From assembly GCA_023475715.1 (NCBI GenBank), contig JAMCVO010000671.1, positions 1 to 14,299 on the forward strand: a stretch of 14,299 nt of DNA, given 5' to 3'. The notes under the pieces are model-generated. The model was not told the origin of the DNA. It was given only the letters and a program-made list of their open reading frames with translations, and did not search any database. Positions within the stretch are counted from its first letter, which is position 1. Each line of letters begins with the position of its first letter. The position numbers and the translations under genes were made by a program. The stretch comes from Actinomycetota bacterium (GTDB lineage Bacteria > Actinomycetota > Humimicrobiia > Humimicrobiales > Humimicrobiaceae). Shown here one piece after another: positions 5,196 through 14,299 of this stretch.

Positions 5196-5688
5196 AATAG
5201 TATCCAACACAACTCCACTTATTTATCTTGCTAAAATTAAAAAATACAGTCTTTTAAAGTCTTTATTTGACAAGATTATTATTTCGCAAGAAGTAAAAAT
5301 AGAAATAGTTGATGAAGGTAAAAAATTAAAAAAACCAGATGCATTATTGATAGAAAGAGAGATAGAGGAAGGTTTTATTGAAGTAATGAAAGTTGAAAAA
5401 CTGGTAGAAACAAGCTTGGAACTTGAACTTGGAGAATTATCAACTTTATCGCTGGCTAAGAAATTGAAAATAGATGAAGTATTAATTGATGAAACATTAG
5501 GACGTTCTGCTGCCAGAATAATGGGACTTATTCCAAAAGGTACCTTATATGTTATTTTAAAAAATTTAAAGTTAAAAGAGATTACCTTTGATGACTTTTT
5601 AAACATCTTAAATGAACTTGTAGAATCAGGCTTTAGGTTAAAAGAAGAAATTTATATAAAGGTTATTGAAGAGGCTAAAAAGATTTAG
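5188..5688 (+). CDS. DUF3368 PIN-like toxin
   Basis: The 166-residue protein starts with KIVSNTTPLIYLAKI, the DUF3368 (COG2405) form of the PIN N-terminus in which Ser-Asn replaces the usual Asp. Later features are Glu35 (SQEVKIEI), LGELSTLSLAKKL with Glu83, and EVLIDETLGRSAARIMGL with Asp101, followed by the GTL turn typical of the family. A predicted helical C-terminal extension (about 130-166) follows. The atypical first metal position is normal for this subfamily and not a sign of decay. It overlaps its antitoxin by 8 nt, and its stop codon (5686-5688) directly touches the ligA start. Confidence 0.83.
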   Translation: MSKIVSNTTPLIYLAKIKKYSLLKSLFDKIIISQEVKIEIVDEGKKLKKPDALLIEREIEEGFIEVMKVEKLVETSLELELGELSTLSLAKKLKIDEVLIDETLGRSAARIMGLIPKGTLYVILKNLKLKEITFDDFLNILNELVESGFRLKEEIYIKVIEEAKKI

Positions 5689-7845
<2,157 letters not shown>

Positions 7846-8751
7846 ATGGGTTTAAATGATATGGATCTATTCAAAAGAAACAGGCGGAATTCATCCTCTC
7901 CACAACACAGCAAACCCGGTAAATACGGCAAATCCGCAGACGGCAGTTATAGCAGCAGCAATTACGGCAGGCAAAATAATGACAAAACACAGGACCAGTC
8001 TGTCATGCGATATGTGCAGCAGGAACCTAATATTAAATGGAATTCACTGGACAGCCTGATTTCAATAATCTTCTTAATCGCTATTCTTATTGGGATTTAT
8101 TTTATCAGCCAGAAACTCCTAAGTGTATTGAATGAAAAACAGCTTATCAACCTCAATATTTCAAATATAGGCAATTTAAGCTTTTCCATCTTTTATGCTA
8201 TACAAGCCCTTCTGATGCTCGGTGTTGTCTGGTTTTTTGCAATTTACTGGCGCGGTGCATCAATAAGGGATCTGGGTTTTAGATATTACAGCATATTAAA
8301 GACAATCTGGTATACATTTATTTCACTGCTTTTTATCTTTCTAATAAGCTTTCTTTATGTTCTTGCTTTGAAATCAATTTTTGGAATCGAAGCACCTCCC
8401 AGCAAAATAGACGAACTGGTTGCCAACAGGAATATTTCAAGCAATATATTGATTATTGTTACTGCAGTAGTGGCACCTTTTTGCGAAGAAATCTATTTCA
8501 GGGGATTTCTATATCCTGCCTTTAAAAAGAGCTTCGGTGTGCTGGCTGCCTTATTTCTATCCTCTTTTTTATTTTCTTTGGCTCATCTTGAGCTATACAG
8601 TTTCATACCAATTATGATAATTGGCTGGCTGCTGGCTTACATATATGAAAAAACAAAATCCATTTTTACTGTGATTTTTCTGCATTCTGTATATAACCTC
8701 ATACTTATTTCAATACTTCTGGGCAAGATTAATTTTTTAAAGTTGTATTAA
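7846..8751 (+). CDS. CPBP-family intramembrane protease (CAAX protease-like)
   Basis: This 301-residue membrane protein has an Asn/Ser-rich hydrophilic N-terminus (1-66) and about six to eight hydrophobic segments from residue 67 on. The C-terminal half carries the three CPBP/Rce1 motifs: EEIYFRG with Glu214-Glu215 and Arg219, FSLAH with His247, and HSVYN with His280 and Asn284. These form the glutamate/histidine active site of the family. Bacterial members act in peptide or bacteriocin maturation and immunity, but the substrate here is unknown. The start at 7846 has no clear Shine-Dalgarno; ATG at 7861 is an alternative. It follows ligA by 33 nt and may be co-transcribed or use the TATAAT at 7829-7834. 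Confidence 0.87.
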   Translation: MGLNDMDLFKRNRRNSSSPQHSKPGKYGKSADGSYSSSNYGRQNNDKTQDQSVMRYVQQEPNIKWNSLDSLISIIFLIAILIGIYFISQKLLSVLNEKQLINLNISNIGNLSFSIFYAIQALLMLGVVWFFAIYWRGASIRDLGFRYYSILKTIWYTFISLLFIFLISFLYVLALKSIFGIEAPPSKIDELVANRNISSNILIIVTAVVAPFCEEIYFRGFLYPAFKKSFGVLAALFLSSFLFSLAHLELYSFIPIMIIGWLLAYIYEKTKSIFTVIFLHSVYNLILISILLGKINFLKLY

Positions 8752-8776
8752 TTTTATAATTAGAAACAATTTCTTT

Positions 8777-8821
8777 TAATTAAATTCAATGATTATACGG
8801 GAATTTTTATGAATTAAATTA
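8777..8821. repeat. Third copy of a 19-bp dispersed motif inside an imperfect inverted repeat
   Basis: ATTATACGGGAATTTTTAT at 8792-8810 is identical to 213-231 and 1808-1826, where it forms the -10 and spacer of the ATPase promoter on the other strand. Here no -35 is present. It lies between arms TAATTAAATTCA (8777-8788) and TGAATTAAATTA (8810-8821), which pair with one mismatch. No wider similarity to the 162-bp repeat is seen. Confidence 0.6.
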
Positions 8822-8855
8822 TAAATATACATTACTATTTTAATAGGATTTATTT

Positions 8856-8864
8856 TGATATAAT
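8856..8864 (+). promoter_or_regulatory. Extended -10 promoter of the deacetylase gene
   Basis: TGATATAAT at 8856-8864 is a full extended -10 with no convincing -35. Transcription would start near 8871, leaving a leader of about 56 nt with AAGGAAGG just before the ATG at 8927. Confidence 0.5.
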
Positions 8865-8926
8865 TTCCTCCATTAGCTTGTGAAAACTAATTTAACAAAA
8901 GATTAGCTAAAATAAAGGAAGGAAAT

Positions 8927-10141
8927 ATGCTTAGAAAAAGTAAGTTCTCAAAATTGCTTATTGTTTTTGTAGTGGTGTCAGCGCTTGTCTTGAGCCTCAG
9001 TATCACACCATTGTTTGCAGCTGCAAATACAAAAGTTGAAGAATTCGTAACAAGGTTTTATGCCAATGCCCTTGAAAGGCAGCCGGATGCTGCAGGTTTA
9101 AATAGCTGGGTCAGCCAACTGGCTGCAAAGAAAATTACCGGTGCACAATTTGCAAGCAGCATTATCTTCAGTGCTGAATTCACTGCAAAGAATAAAAGCA
9201 ATGAAGAATTTGCAACAATCTTATTCAGGACCTGTTATAACAGAGAGCCTGATGCAGCAGGATTTGACAGCTGGGTTAATTTATTGAACGCAGGCCAGTC
9301 AAGGCAGTTTGTTCTTGCAGGCTTTGCAAATTCTCAGGAATTCAAGAATATATGCGCCTCTGCAGGTATTAAAGCAGGACAGCTTGATCCCGGAGCTGGA
9401 CTGCCAACAGTCCAGGTAAGCAAGACAAGGCTTCCCATACTTGCGATGCATGGTGTTGAACCCAATCCATCAGGAAAATATGAACTCAGCTCTGCAGCTT
9501 TCGAGTACCTTTTAAGTACACTCAAATCTTACGGTTATAGAACAGTCACACTTATGGATGTACTGGCATATTTTGATAAGGGTAAAGCATTGCCGGCAAA
9601 ACCGATTATTATTTCAATGGATGACGGTTACCAGAGCCTCTATACCAATGCTTTTCCTCTCGCAAAAAAATATGGTTTTAAATTTACTGTATTTCTTATA
9701 ACTGGTCTTATTGGTGATAATGAAGCAACAAGAAGGATCAATGAATTTGATGCTGGCGTTAGTGGTATACCTGAGCGTCCAATGCTTATCTGGCCGGAAA
9801 TCCAGGCTATGAGTAAATCCGGATTTGAATTCCAATCCCATACCTGGGGCCATGAAATTGTTACCGATCTTGACGCCGCTGCAATACAGCAAACTCTGAA
9901 ACAGTCAAAAAGCGATATTGAGGTAAAACTTGGTAAACCATGCGTCTTTGTTGCATGGCCGCATGATGCATTTTCTGAAGAAGCTATTTCATTGCTTGCT
10001 GCTTCAGGTTACAGAGGTGCTCTAAGGGCTTATGGCGGAGTTGAGGATTTAAGCACAATGAACATGCACAGTATCCTCAGACTCAACATTGATGGAACAA
10101 TCAATCCTGTAGATTATGCAAGCTATATAGGATTGCAATAA
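8927..10141 (+). CDS. Secreted DUF4214-polysaccharide deacetylase (NodB-type) fusion
   Basis: The 404-residue protein opens with a signal peptide (Arg/Lys-rich, hydrophobic core about 9-30, possible cleavage after PLFAAA). Two DUF4214-like repeats follow (about 36-80 and 91-140), each with a FYxNALERQPDAAGLNSW-type core (the second is CYNREPDAAGFDSW). A NodB domain runs from about 168 to 404, with ISMDDGYQS (Asp232, Asp233), SHTWGH (His305, His309) and VAWPHDAFSE in place of the usual YPYG motif. NodB enzymes remove N- or O-acetyl groups from chitin-like or peptidoglycan glycans; the metal triad Asp-His-His is present. DUF4214 is found in surface and S-layer-associated proteins and may anchor the enzyme. 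The ribosome binding site AAGGAAGG is strong. Substrate is unknown. Confidence 0.9.
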   Translation: MLRKSKFSKLLIVFVVVSALVLSLSITPLFAAANTKVEEFVTRFYANALERQPDAAGLNSWVSQLAAKKITGAQFASSIIFSAEFTAKNKSNEEFATILFRTCYNREPDAAGFDSWVNLLNAGQSRQFVLAGFANSQEFKNICASAGIKAGQLDPGAGLPTVQVSKTRLPILAMHGVEPNPSGKYELSSAAFEYLLSTLKSYGYRTVTLMDVLAYFDKGKALPAKPIIISMDDGYQSLYTNAFPLAKKYGFKFTVFLITGLIGDNEATRRINEFDAGVSGIPERPMLIWPEIQAMSKSGFEFQSHTWGHEIVTDLDAAAIQQTLKQSKSDIEVKLGKPCVFVAWPHDAFSEEAISLLAASGYRGALRAYGGVEDLSTMNMHSILRLNIDGTINPVDYASYIGLQ

Positions 10142-10171
10142 TTTTAAAGATTTACATATCGTAACTTGATT

Positions 10172-10216
10172 TATTGGCGGATCTTAAAAACTCTTAAGGT
10201 TCGCCAATACTTTTTA
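10172..10216 (+). terminator. Rho-independent terminator after the deacetylase gene
   Basis: A 16-bp stem (10172-10187 with 10194-10209, two G-U pairs) around a 6-nt loop is followed by CTTTTTA. It lies 30 nt after the deacetylase stop and 5 nt before the stop of the convergent minus-strand gene. The T-run favours the plus strand; on the other strand the hairpin is not followed by a T-run. Confidence 0.85.
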
Positions 10217-10220
10217 TAAG

Positions 10221-11975
10221 TTATACAAATCTTCTTGGGTCAGTATTTATATCCACAATAACAGGTTTGTTTATAGAAAGAGCTTTTTCAGTGGCTTCAG
10301 TTAAATCCTCAGGGTTCATTACCTTTATTCCTACACCTCCGCAGTTCTCAGCATATTCTGCAAAATCGCAATTATGAAGATCGGTTTGCCAGTTAGGGTA
10401 TCTTTCAACTTTCTGTTCCTGCATAATCATCCCAAGTTGTTTATTGTTAAACAGAAAAACTTTTACGGGCAGCTCGTATTTGACGGCTGTTAAAAAATCT
10501 CCCATAACCATTGCAAATCCACCATCTCCGGTTATGTAAATAACATCTTTATCAGGATAAATCAGCCGGGCAGCCAGAGCTCCGGGTAAACCACTGCCCA
10601 TTGAAGCGATATAGCCTGACATAATCATTTTTTGAGTTTTTTTCATCCAGAAATTTCTGCCGAACCACCAGCCATTCTCACCTATATCCAACGATATTAT
10701 TGCATTATCGGATATTTTTTCATTGAGCACTTTTATTATATATTGCGGTCTTACAGGTTTGCTTGTTGAATCAGCTTCTTTTTCCAGCAGATCCAGCCAT
10801 TCCTTTTTTAATTTTATTATTTCAACCAAATATTCGTCATTTTTCTTTACTTTTACCTCTTTTATCAAAGCGGGTATTACCTCCGAACAATTTCCCCATA
10901 AACCAACTGCTGCAGGATAATTTTTAGCAATCATAAGAGGATCTATATCGACCTGAATTATCCTTTTTTCCGGGATTTGAGTCATATCTGAAAATGAACA
11001 GCCAAATACAATCAATAAATCAGATTGCTGAACAAGCTTTGATGCACATGTCGAACCTATGCCACCGTGACTGCCTGCATATAATTCATGATTTTCATTT
11101 ATTAATCCCTTCCCTCTGAATGTCGTAACAATAGGAGCAGTTATCTTTTTAGCAAATTCAAGTAAATTTTCCCCGTTTTTTAATGCACCAAAACCTGAAA
11201 TTATTACTGGTCTGTCTGCCTGGTCTATTAGAGATGCAGCTTTTTTTACAAGATATGATGATGGCGATATGGCTCTATTTGGAATTCTTCCTTCAACAGG
11301 CAGTATTTTTGCTGTATAAGGAAGTTTCTGAACATCATTTGGTATGCTAATATGGGATACTCCTCTTTCTATCAATGCATGTTTGATTGCAAGCGTTACA
11401 AGTTTTGTAGTCTGATCTTCCGACATCAATACTTTATTGAACACACATATAGGTTCAAAAAATGAGTGCTGATCTATTTCCTGAAATGAGCCCGGGCCAA
11501 TTAATTGTCTTGAAACCAAACCCGTCAGGGCAAGAACAGGGGAATGATCCAATTTAGCATCGTATAATCCTGTAGCCAGATTTGTCGCACCCGGTCCTGC
11601 AATAGTCAGGCAAGCAGCAACATTACCGGTAAGCTTTCCATAAGCAGAAGCCATAAATGCTGCTGTTTGTTCGTGTCTTACCTGGATATATTTTATCTTG
11701 GGATTTTTTCTGACAGCATCCACAACACCCAGGGATGATGTCCCGGGTAATCCAAAAACATACCTTATTCCCCACTCAACCATCTGTTCAACTAAAATAT
11801 CGGAAACAGTGGTCCTTTCTTTCAGCTCTTTTTCAGCATCTGACAATAGTACAAAAGCTGTTTTGGGTGCATTGCAAACCGGACATCTCCAATCATCAGG
11901 TAAATCAGAAAATTTCTTTCCTTCCATTTCCTCATCATACACATAATTGCAAACCGTACATCTGTATTTTGCCAT
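10221..11975 (-). CDS. Rubredoxin domain fused to a ThDP-dependent enzyme (pyruvate oxidase/acetolactate synthase-like)
   Basis: Residues 1-45 form a rubredoxin domain with Cys6, Cys9, Cys31 and Cys34 ([12 protein letters not shown], then [10 protein letters not shown]), able to bind one iron and carry one electron. From about residue 55 the protein is a complete three-domain ThDP enzyme: pyrimidine-binding domain with catalytic Glu102 ([10 protein letters not shown]), central domain (about 235-375), and pyrophosphate-binding domain with GDG at 483-485 and NN at 510-511. [10 protein letters not shown] (160-169) is like PoxB-type enzymes. The likely reaction is oxidative or non-oxidative decarboxylation of pyruvate or another 2-oxoacid. 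The rubredoxin may accept electrons directly, but the substrate is not determined. GGTGA precedes the ATG by about 9 nt. No small regulatory subunit gene is adjacent, arguing against a classic acetolactate synthase. Confidence 0.9.
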   Translation of the reverse strand: MAKYRCTVCNYVYDEEMEGKKFSDLPDDWRCPVCNAPKTAFVLLSDAEKELKERTTVSDILVEQMVEWGIRYVFGLPGTSSLGVVDAVRKNPKIKYIQVRHEQTAAFMASAYGKLTGNVAACLTIAGPGATNLATGLYDAKLDHSPVLALTGLVSRQLIGPGSFQEIDQHSFFEPICVFNKVLMSEDQTTKLVTLAIKHALIERGVSHISIPNDVQKLPYTAKILPVEGRIPNRAISPSSYLVKKAASLIDQADRPVIISGFGALKNGENLLEFAKKITAPIVTTFRGKGLINENHELYAGSHGGIGSTCASKLVQQSDLLIVFGCSFSDMTQIPEKRIIQVDIDPLMIAKNYPAAVGLWGNCSEVIPALIKEVKVKKNDEYLVEIIKLKKEWLDLLEKEADSTSKPVRPQYIIKVLNEKISDNAIISLDIGENGWWFGRNFWMKKTQKMIMSGYIASMGSGLPGALAARLIYPDKDVIYITGDGGFAMVMGDFLTAVKYELPVKVFLFNNKQLGMIMQEQKVERYPNWQTDLHNCDFAEYAENCGGVGIKVMNPEDLTEATEKALSINKPVIVDINTDPRRFV

Positions 11976-12086
11976 TTAAATAATCACCAACTTCTAAGAT
12001 AAATATTAATTTTATATTTTTTAATTTAGAACTTGAGTGAAACCGCTTCATTGAACACATTGTATACTAAAATGTAAGAGGTTAGA

Positions 12087-12185
12087 ATGGTGGTTTTTAT
12101 AATTTACGAAATCATCAAAAGGTTGCAATTGTATCTCTATTTATACATCTTTTTAAAGATAATTTTATGTTTACAATTTTATTGA
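12087..12185 (+). CDS. Possible small hydrophobic peptide (32 residues)
   Basis: ATG at 12087 follows AAGAGG by 5 nt and opens 32 codons rich in Ile, Leu, Tyr and Phe (MVVFIIYEIIKRLQLYLYLY, then IFLKII...QFY). Such a peptide could insert in a membrane, as type I TA toxins do, but AT-rich DNA easily yields hydrophobic codons by chance. No homologue is recognised and no antisense RNA is evident. The promoter of the next operon starts within its 3' end. Confidence 0.22.
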   Translation: MVVFIIYEIIKRLQLYLYLYIFLKIILCLQFY

Positions 12186-12198
12186 AAAACCTTATAAT
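12170..12198 (+). promoter_or_regulatory. Promoter of the RHH-PIN operon
   Basis: TTTACA (12170-12175), exactly 17 nt, then TATAAT (12193-12198). Transcription would begin near 12205 and leave a leader of about 100 nt before the ATG at 12305. This is one of the best promoter matches in the window. Confidence 0.65.
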
Positions 12199-12304
12199 TA
12201 ACTAATAAATTTTATCCTGGCTTACAGCATTTTCTCTTGAATGATAAATTTTAAATAATGAATTTGATATTAGCATAGCTTAAAATTTTGCGCAGGTGGT
12301 ACAA

Positions 12305-12604
12305 ATGTCTAAAATTAATATTTCAATTCCTGAAGATTTTTTGTCAGAGATTGACAAATATAAAAAAATAAAGGGTGTTACACGGTCACAATTTTTAATA
12401 GATGCTGCAAGCACATATTTTAATGCTATTGAATCAGAGATTGCTGCAGAGCGAAAAAAGAATGCCATAAATAAATTAAGGAAAACAAGGCAAGACATAA
12501 TGAAACTGGTTTCAGACAAGCATGAGATTGATGTTGTCGAACAGCTTGGAAAGATGCGTGGGGATAGGGAAAAAGAAATAGAAAAAAGAGTCACAGAAAA
12601 TTAA
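12305..12604 (+). CDS. Ribbon-helix-helix antitoxin
   Basis: The 99-residue protein starts with a CopG/RHH fold pattern: a beta strand (KINISIPEDFLSEIDKY), helix 1, a turn (KGVTRSQ) and helix 2 (FLIDAASTYF). A long charged, probably disordered-to-helical tail (about 42-99) would bind the toxin. The ATG at 12305 has AGGTGGT about 5 nt upstream; a GTG at 12296 lies inside that site and is not the start. It is followed without a gap by a PIN-toxin gene, so this is a VapB-like role. Autoregulation of the promoter at 12170-12198 is likely by analogy only. Confidence 0.85.
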   Translation: MSKINISIPEDFLSEIDKYKKIKGVTRSQFLIDAASTYFNAIESEIAAERKKNAINKLRKTRQDIMKLVSDKHEIDVVEQLGKMRGDREKEIEKRVTEN

Positions 12605-13075
12605 ATGTATTTAAAAGAATTCATTATCAGTGAAAATCTAAAGAAGAAATATGTCCTGGATGCTTCAGTTGTTATCAAATGGTATTTTACAAAAAATGAG
12701 TCGGAGCTTGATATTGCAAATTATTTTTATGAAAGAGTAAATAAAAATGAAATCATAATAGTTTCTCCTGATTTAGTAATGTATGAGGTATTAAATTTTT
12801 TTACCTCTAAGCTGGAAATACCTTTAGAAAAAATGCATGATATTTTATCCGAATTGAACGATATTATATTTGTTATAAATACTGACAGTACAATTCAGCT
12901 TAAATCATTTGAAATATCGAGAAAAATTAAAAAATCTATTTATGATTCAATATATGTGGCTCTGTCAGAATTGTTGGATTCTCCTCTAATCACTGCTGAT
13001 AATAAATTGCGGCAGGATGCTAAAATAAATGGTTATGATGTTTTACTGCTATCTGAAATGAAGAGCATTTTCTAA
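12605..13075 (+). CDS. PIN-domain toxin (VapC type)
   Basis: All four acidic PIN positions are visible in this 156-residue protein: Asp19 (YVLDASVVIKW), Glu61 (VMYEVLNFF), Asp114 (SIYDSIYVALSE) and Asp132 (LITADNKLRQDA). These coordinate the metal used to cleave RNA, often tRNA in studied VapC toxins; the target here is unknown. The ATG touches the antitoxin stop (TAAATG) and has no clear ribosome binding site, so it probably depends on coupled translation, which keeps toxin below antitoxin. It differs clearly in sequence from the PIN proteins at 1852 and 5188. The URO-D-family gene starts 12 nt later. Confidence 0.9.
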   Translation: MYLKEFIISENLKKKYVLDASVVIKWYFTKNESELDIANYFYERVNKNEIIIVSPDLVMYEVLNFFTSKLEIPLEKMHDILSELNDIIFVINTDSTIQLKSFEISRKIKKSIYDSIYVALSELLDSPLITADNKLRQDAKINGYDVLLLSEMKSIF

Positions 13076-13087
13076 GGAAATTGAATT

Positions 13088-14266
13088 ATGAATTCAAGGG
13101 AAAAGTTTTTATCTGTAATGCGGATGGTCGATGGTGACTACAGCAATGTGGAAATTCCAAAGGTGGAACTTGGTTATTGGGCCGGAACCATCAGGCGCTG
13201 GTTTGGTGAAGGGTTGCCGGTGATCGAATCCGTACCTGCCAGTATTTCCAATGGAATTGCCATTATGGCAAATGAAAATATTTATCCGGAGATGGAAAAG
13301 ATCGGTGATTTAAATGTCCAGCCGGTTTTTGGCCTTGATCAGTACCTTACAAAGTTTCCTGTGGATTACAGCCCGATGTTTGCCCATGAAATTATAGAAA
13401 AAACCAAAACTCATATTATTTACAAAGATGAATATGGGGTTGTAAATAAGAATGACGTTAATATAACATCGCTGCCAATGGAGCTTGATCATCCTGTAAA
13501 AGATTGGAAGAGCTGGGACGAGTATAAGCAGCATTACAGTCATGAAAGCATTAAAAAGAGGCTGCCATCTGACTGGGAAAATTTAACTGAAGGGCTAAAA
13601 GACAGGGATTTTCCTATAAGGCTTGGCGGAACAAACGGGGGATTTCTGGGTTTTCCAAGGCAGATTATGGGGCCTGCGACATATATGATCATGATGCACG
13701 ACGATCCGAAATTAATTGATGATATTTGTGAAACATTTTTAAATTTCTTGCTTGACTACTACGGAACCATAGCAGCTGATGTAAAAATTGACTGCCTCCT
13801 TATATGGGAAGATATGGCCGGTAAAATGGGATCTCTTATATCGCCTGCACATTTCAGGCAATTCTTAGCACCAAGGTATAAAACTATGGTTAATTTTGCA
13901 AAGGATATGGGGATAGATATTGTAATAACCGATAGTGATGGATATGTTGAAGACATCATCCCGCTTATTGTAGAGACCGGTGTTGCGGGGATGTATCCAT
14001 TTGAAAGAGCTGCCGGAAATGACCTGCTGCGCATCAGAAAAAATTTTCCGGATTTCCAGCTTATAGGTGGAATCGATAAAAGGGTACTTTTTGCAGGCTC
14101 CACGAATGAAAAAATAGACCTTGAACTTTCAATTGTGAAAGAGCTTTTAAAAGGAGGAAGTTATATTCCTCATATAGATCATTTTGTTTCACAGGATTGC
14201 ACCTGGGAAAAATTTTCCTATTATCGCAGGGAACTTAATAAAATAATTGATGATTTTAGAAAATAA
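13088..14266 (+). CDS. Uroporphyrinogen decarboxylase (URO-D) family protein
   Basis: The 392-residue protein has the URO-D superfamily plan: an N-terminal MNSREKFLSVM, ELGYWAGTIRRWFGEGLP (about 27-44), VKDWKSWDEYK (about 137-147), a middle GFLGFPRQIMGP segment and a C-terminal GGIDKRVL and HIDHFVSQDCTWEKFSYYR. The late Gly-Gly-Ile-Asp-Lys and His-x-Asp-His elements are typical of the barrel family that includes true uroporphyrinogen decarboxylases and corrinoid methyltransferases (MtaA/MtbA type). The divergent N-terminus suggests a methyltransferase-like or unassigned member rather than HemE, and no haem genes are adjacent. AAGGAA lies about 9 nt before the ATG. It is 12 nt downstream of the PIN toxin, probably the same transcript. 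Cofactor and substrate are unknown. Confidence 0.85.
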   Translation: MNSREKFLSVMRMVDGDYSNVEIPKVELGYWAGTIRRWFGEGLPVIESVPASISNGIAIMANENIYPEMEKIGDLNVQPVFGLDQYLTKFPVDYSPMFAHEIIEKTKTHIIYKDEYGVVNKNDVNITSLPMELDHPVKDWKSWDEYKQHYSHESIKKRLPSDWENLTEGLKDRDFPIRLGGTNGGFLGFPRQIMGPATYMIMMHDDPKLIDDICETFLNFLLDYYGTIAADVKIDCLLIWEDMAGKMGSLISPAHFRQFLAPRYKTMVNFAKDMGIDIVITDSDGYVEDIIPLIVETGVAGMYPFERAAGNDLLRIRKNFPDFQLIGGIDKRVLFAGSTNEKIDLELSIVKELLKGGSYIPHIDHFVSQDCTWEKFSYYRRELNKIIDDFRK

Positions 14267-14299
14267 TAAGTAAGATAAAAATTTTACATCTCCTGCTAT

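Larger units (their letters stand above)
11976..12304. other. 329-bp divergent intergenic region
   Basis: This AT-rich spacer separates the minus-strand rubredoxin-ThDP gene from the plus-strand RHH-PIN operon. It holds a possible small ORF (12087-12185) and a good plus-strand promoter (12170-12198). I found no convincing minus-strand promoter, only a TATAAA-like box without a good -35, and no hairpin terminator. Confidence 0.6.

Noticed and set aside
5223..5606. Minus-strand ORF of 127 codons inside the DUF3368 toxin gene
   Set aside because: Low-complexity Ser/Phe/Ile-rich translation fully antisense to a well-supported gene; no ribosome binding site or family features.
9334..9892. Minus-strand ORFs within the deacetylase gene
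   Set aside because: Antisense to the DUF4214-NodB frame, which carries a signal peptide and catalytic motifs.
11698..11983. Plus-strand ORFs over the rubredoxin region
   Set aside because: Shadow frames of the minus-strand fusion; the cysteine motifs prove the minus-strand reading.
13310..14103. Minus-strand ORFs inside the URO-D-family gene
   Set aside because: Antisense shadows without motifs or ribosome binding sites.

Overview
The window looks like an AT-rich chromosomal segment from an anaerobic bacterium with Gram-positive-type surface biology. It has strong Shine-Dalgarno sites (GGAGG, AGGTGA), a class-E-like sortase, a secreted polysaccharide deacetylase, a rubredoxin-TPP fusion and a URO-D-family protein. 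A low-GC Firmicute or a low-GC subsurface actinobacterial lineage would fit. This is inference from gene content; no marker fixes the taxon.

Left part (1-5688) is a toxin-antitoxin (TA) and accessory island. In order it holds: the 5' end of an AAA/DUF4143-type ATPase (minus strand, running off the left edge); a decayed minus-strand region; an intact MNT-HEPN pair (mntA-hepT type); a second, near-identical copy of the ATPase promoter and first 22 codons, truncated; a Phd-PIN pair (minus); a sortase (minus); a 58-bp fossil of the same PIN gene; an orphan Phd antitoxin with a truncated toxin start; a Phd-Uma2 nuclease fusion; and an RHH/UPF0175 antitoxin with a DUF3368 PIN toxin. A 162-bp direct repeat (89-250 and 1684-1845) flanks the MNT-HEPN pair. 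A 58-bp direct repeat (1848-1905 and 3524-3581) flanks the Phd-PIN plus sortase segment. The two repeat systems meet within 2 bp at 1846-1847, so the island is a visible recombination mosaic.

Middle part (5689-10220) is core-like: NAD-dependent DNA ligase ligA, starting immediately after the PIN stop codon; a CPBP/CAAX-protease-like membrane protein; and a secreted DUF4214-NodB deacetylase ending in a strong hairpin terminator.

Right part (10221-14299) holds a minus-strand rubredoxin-TPP enzyme fusion convergent with the deacetylase, a 330-bp gap with a possible small hydrophobic ORF and a good promoter, then an RHH-PIN (VapBC-type) pair running into a URO-D-family protein.

Four complete TA-like pairs, one Phd-nuclease fusion, one orphan antitoxin and several fossils sit in 14 kb, interleaved with a housekeeping gene. 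The most unusual points are the repeat-flanked MNT-HEPN cassette, with its duplicated promoter/operator aimed antisense at hepT, and the rubredoxin-TPP fusion. No tRNA, rRNA, CRISPR array or transposase was found.
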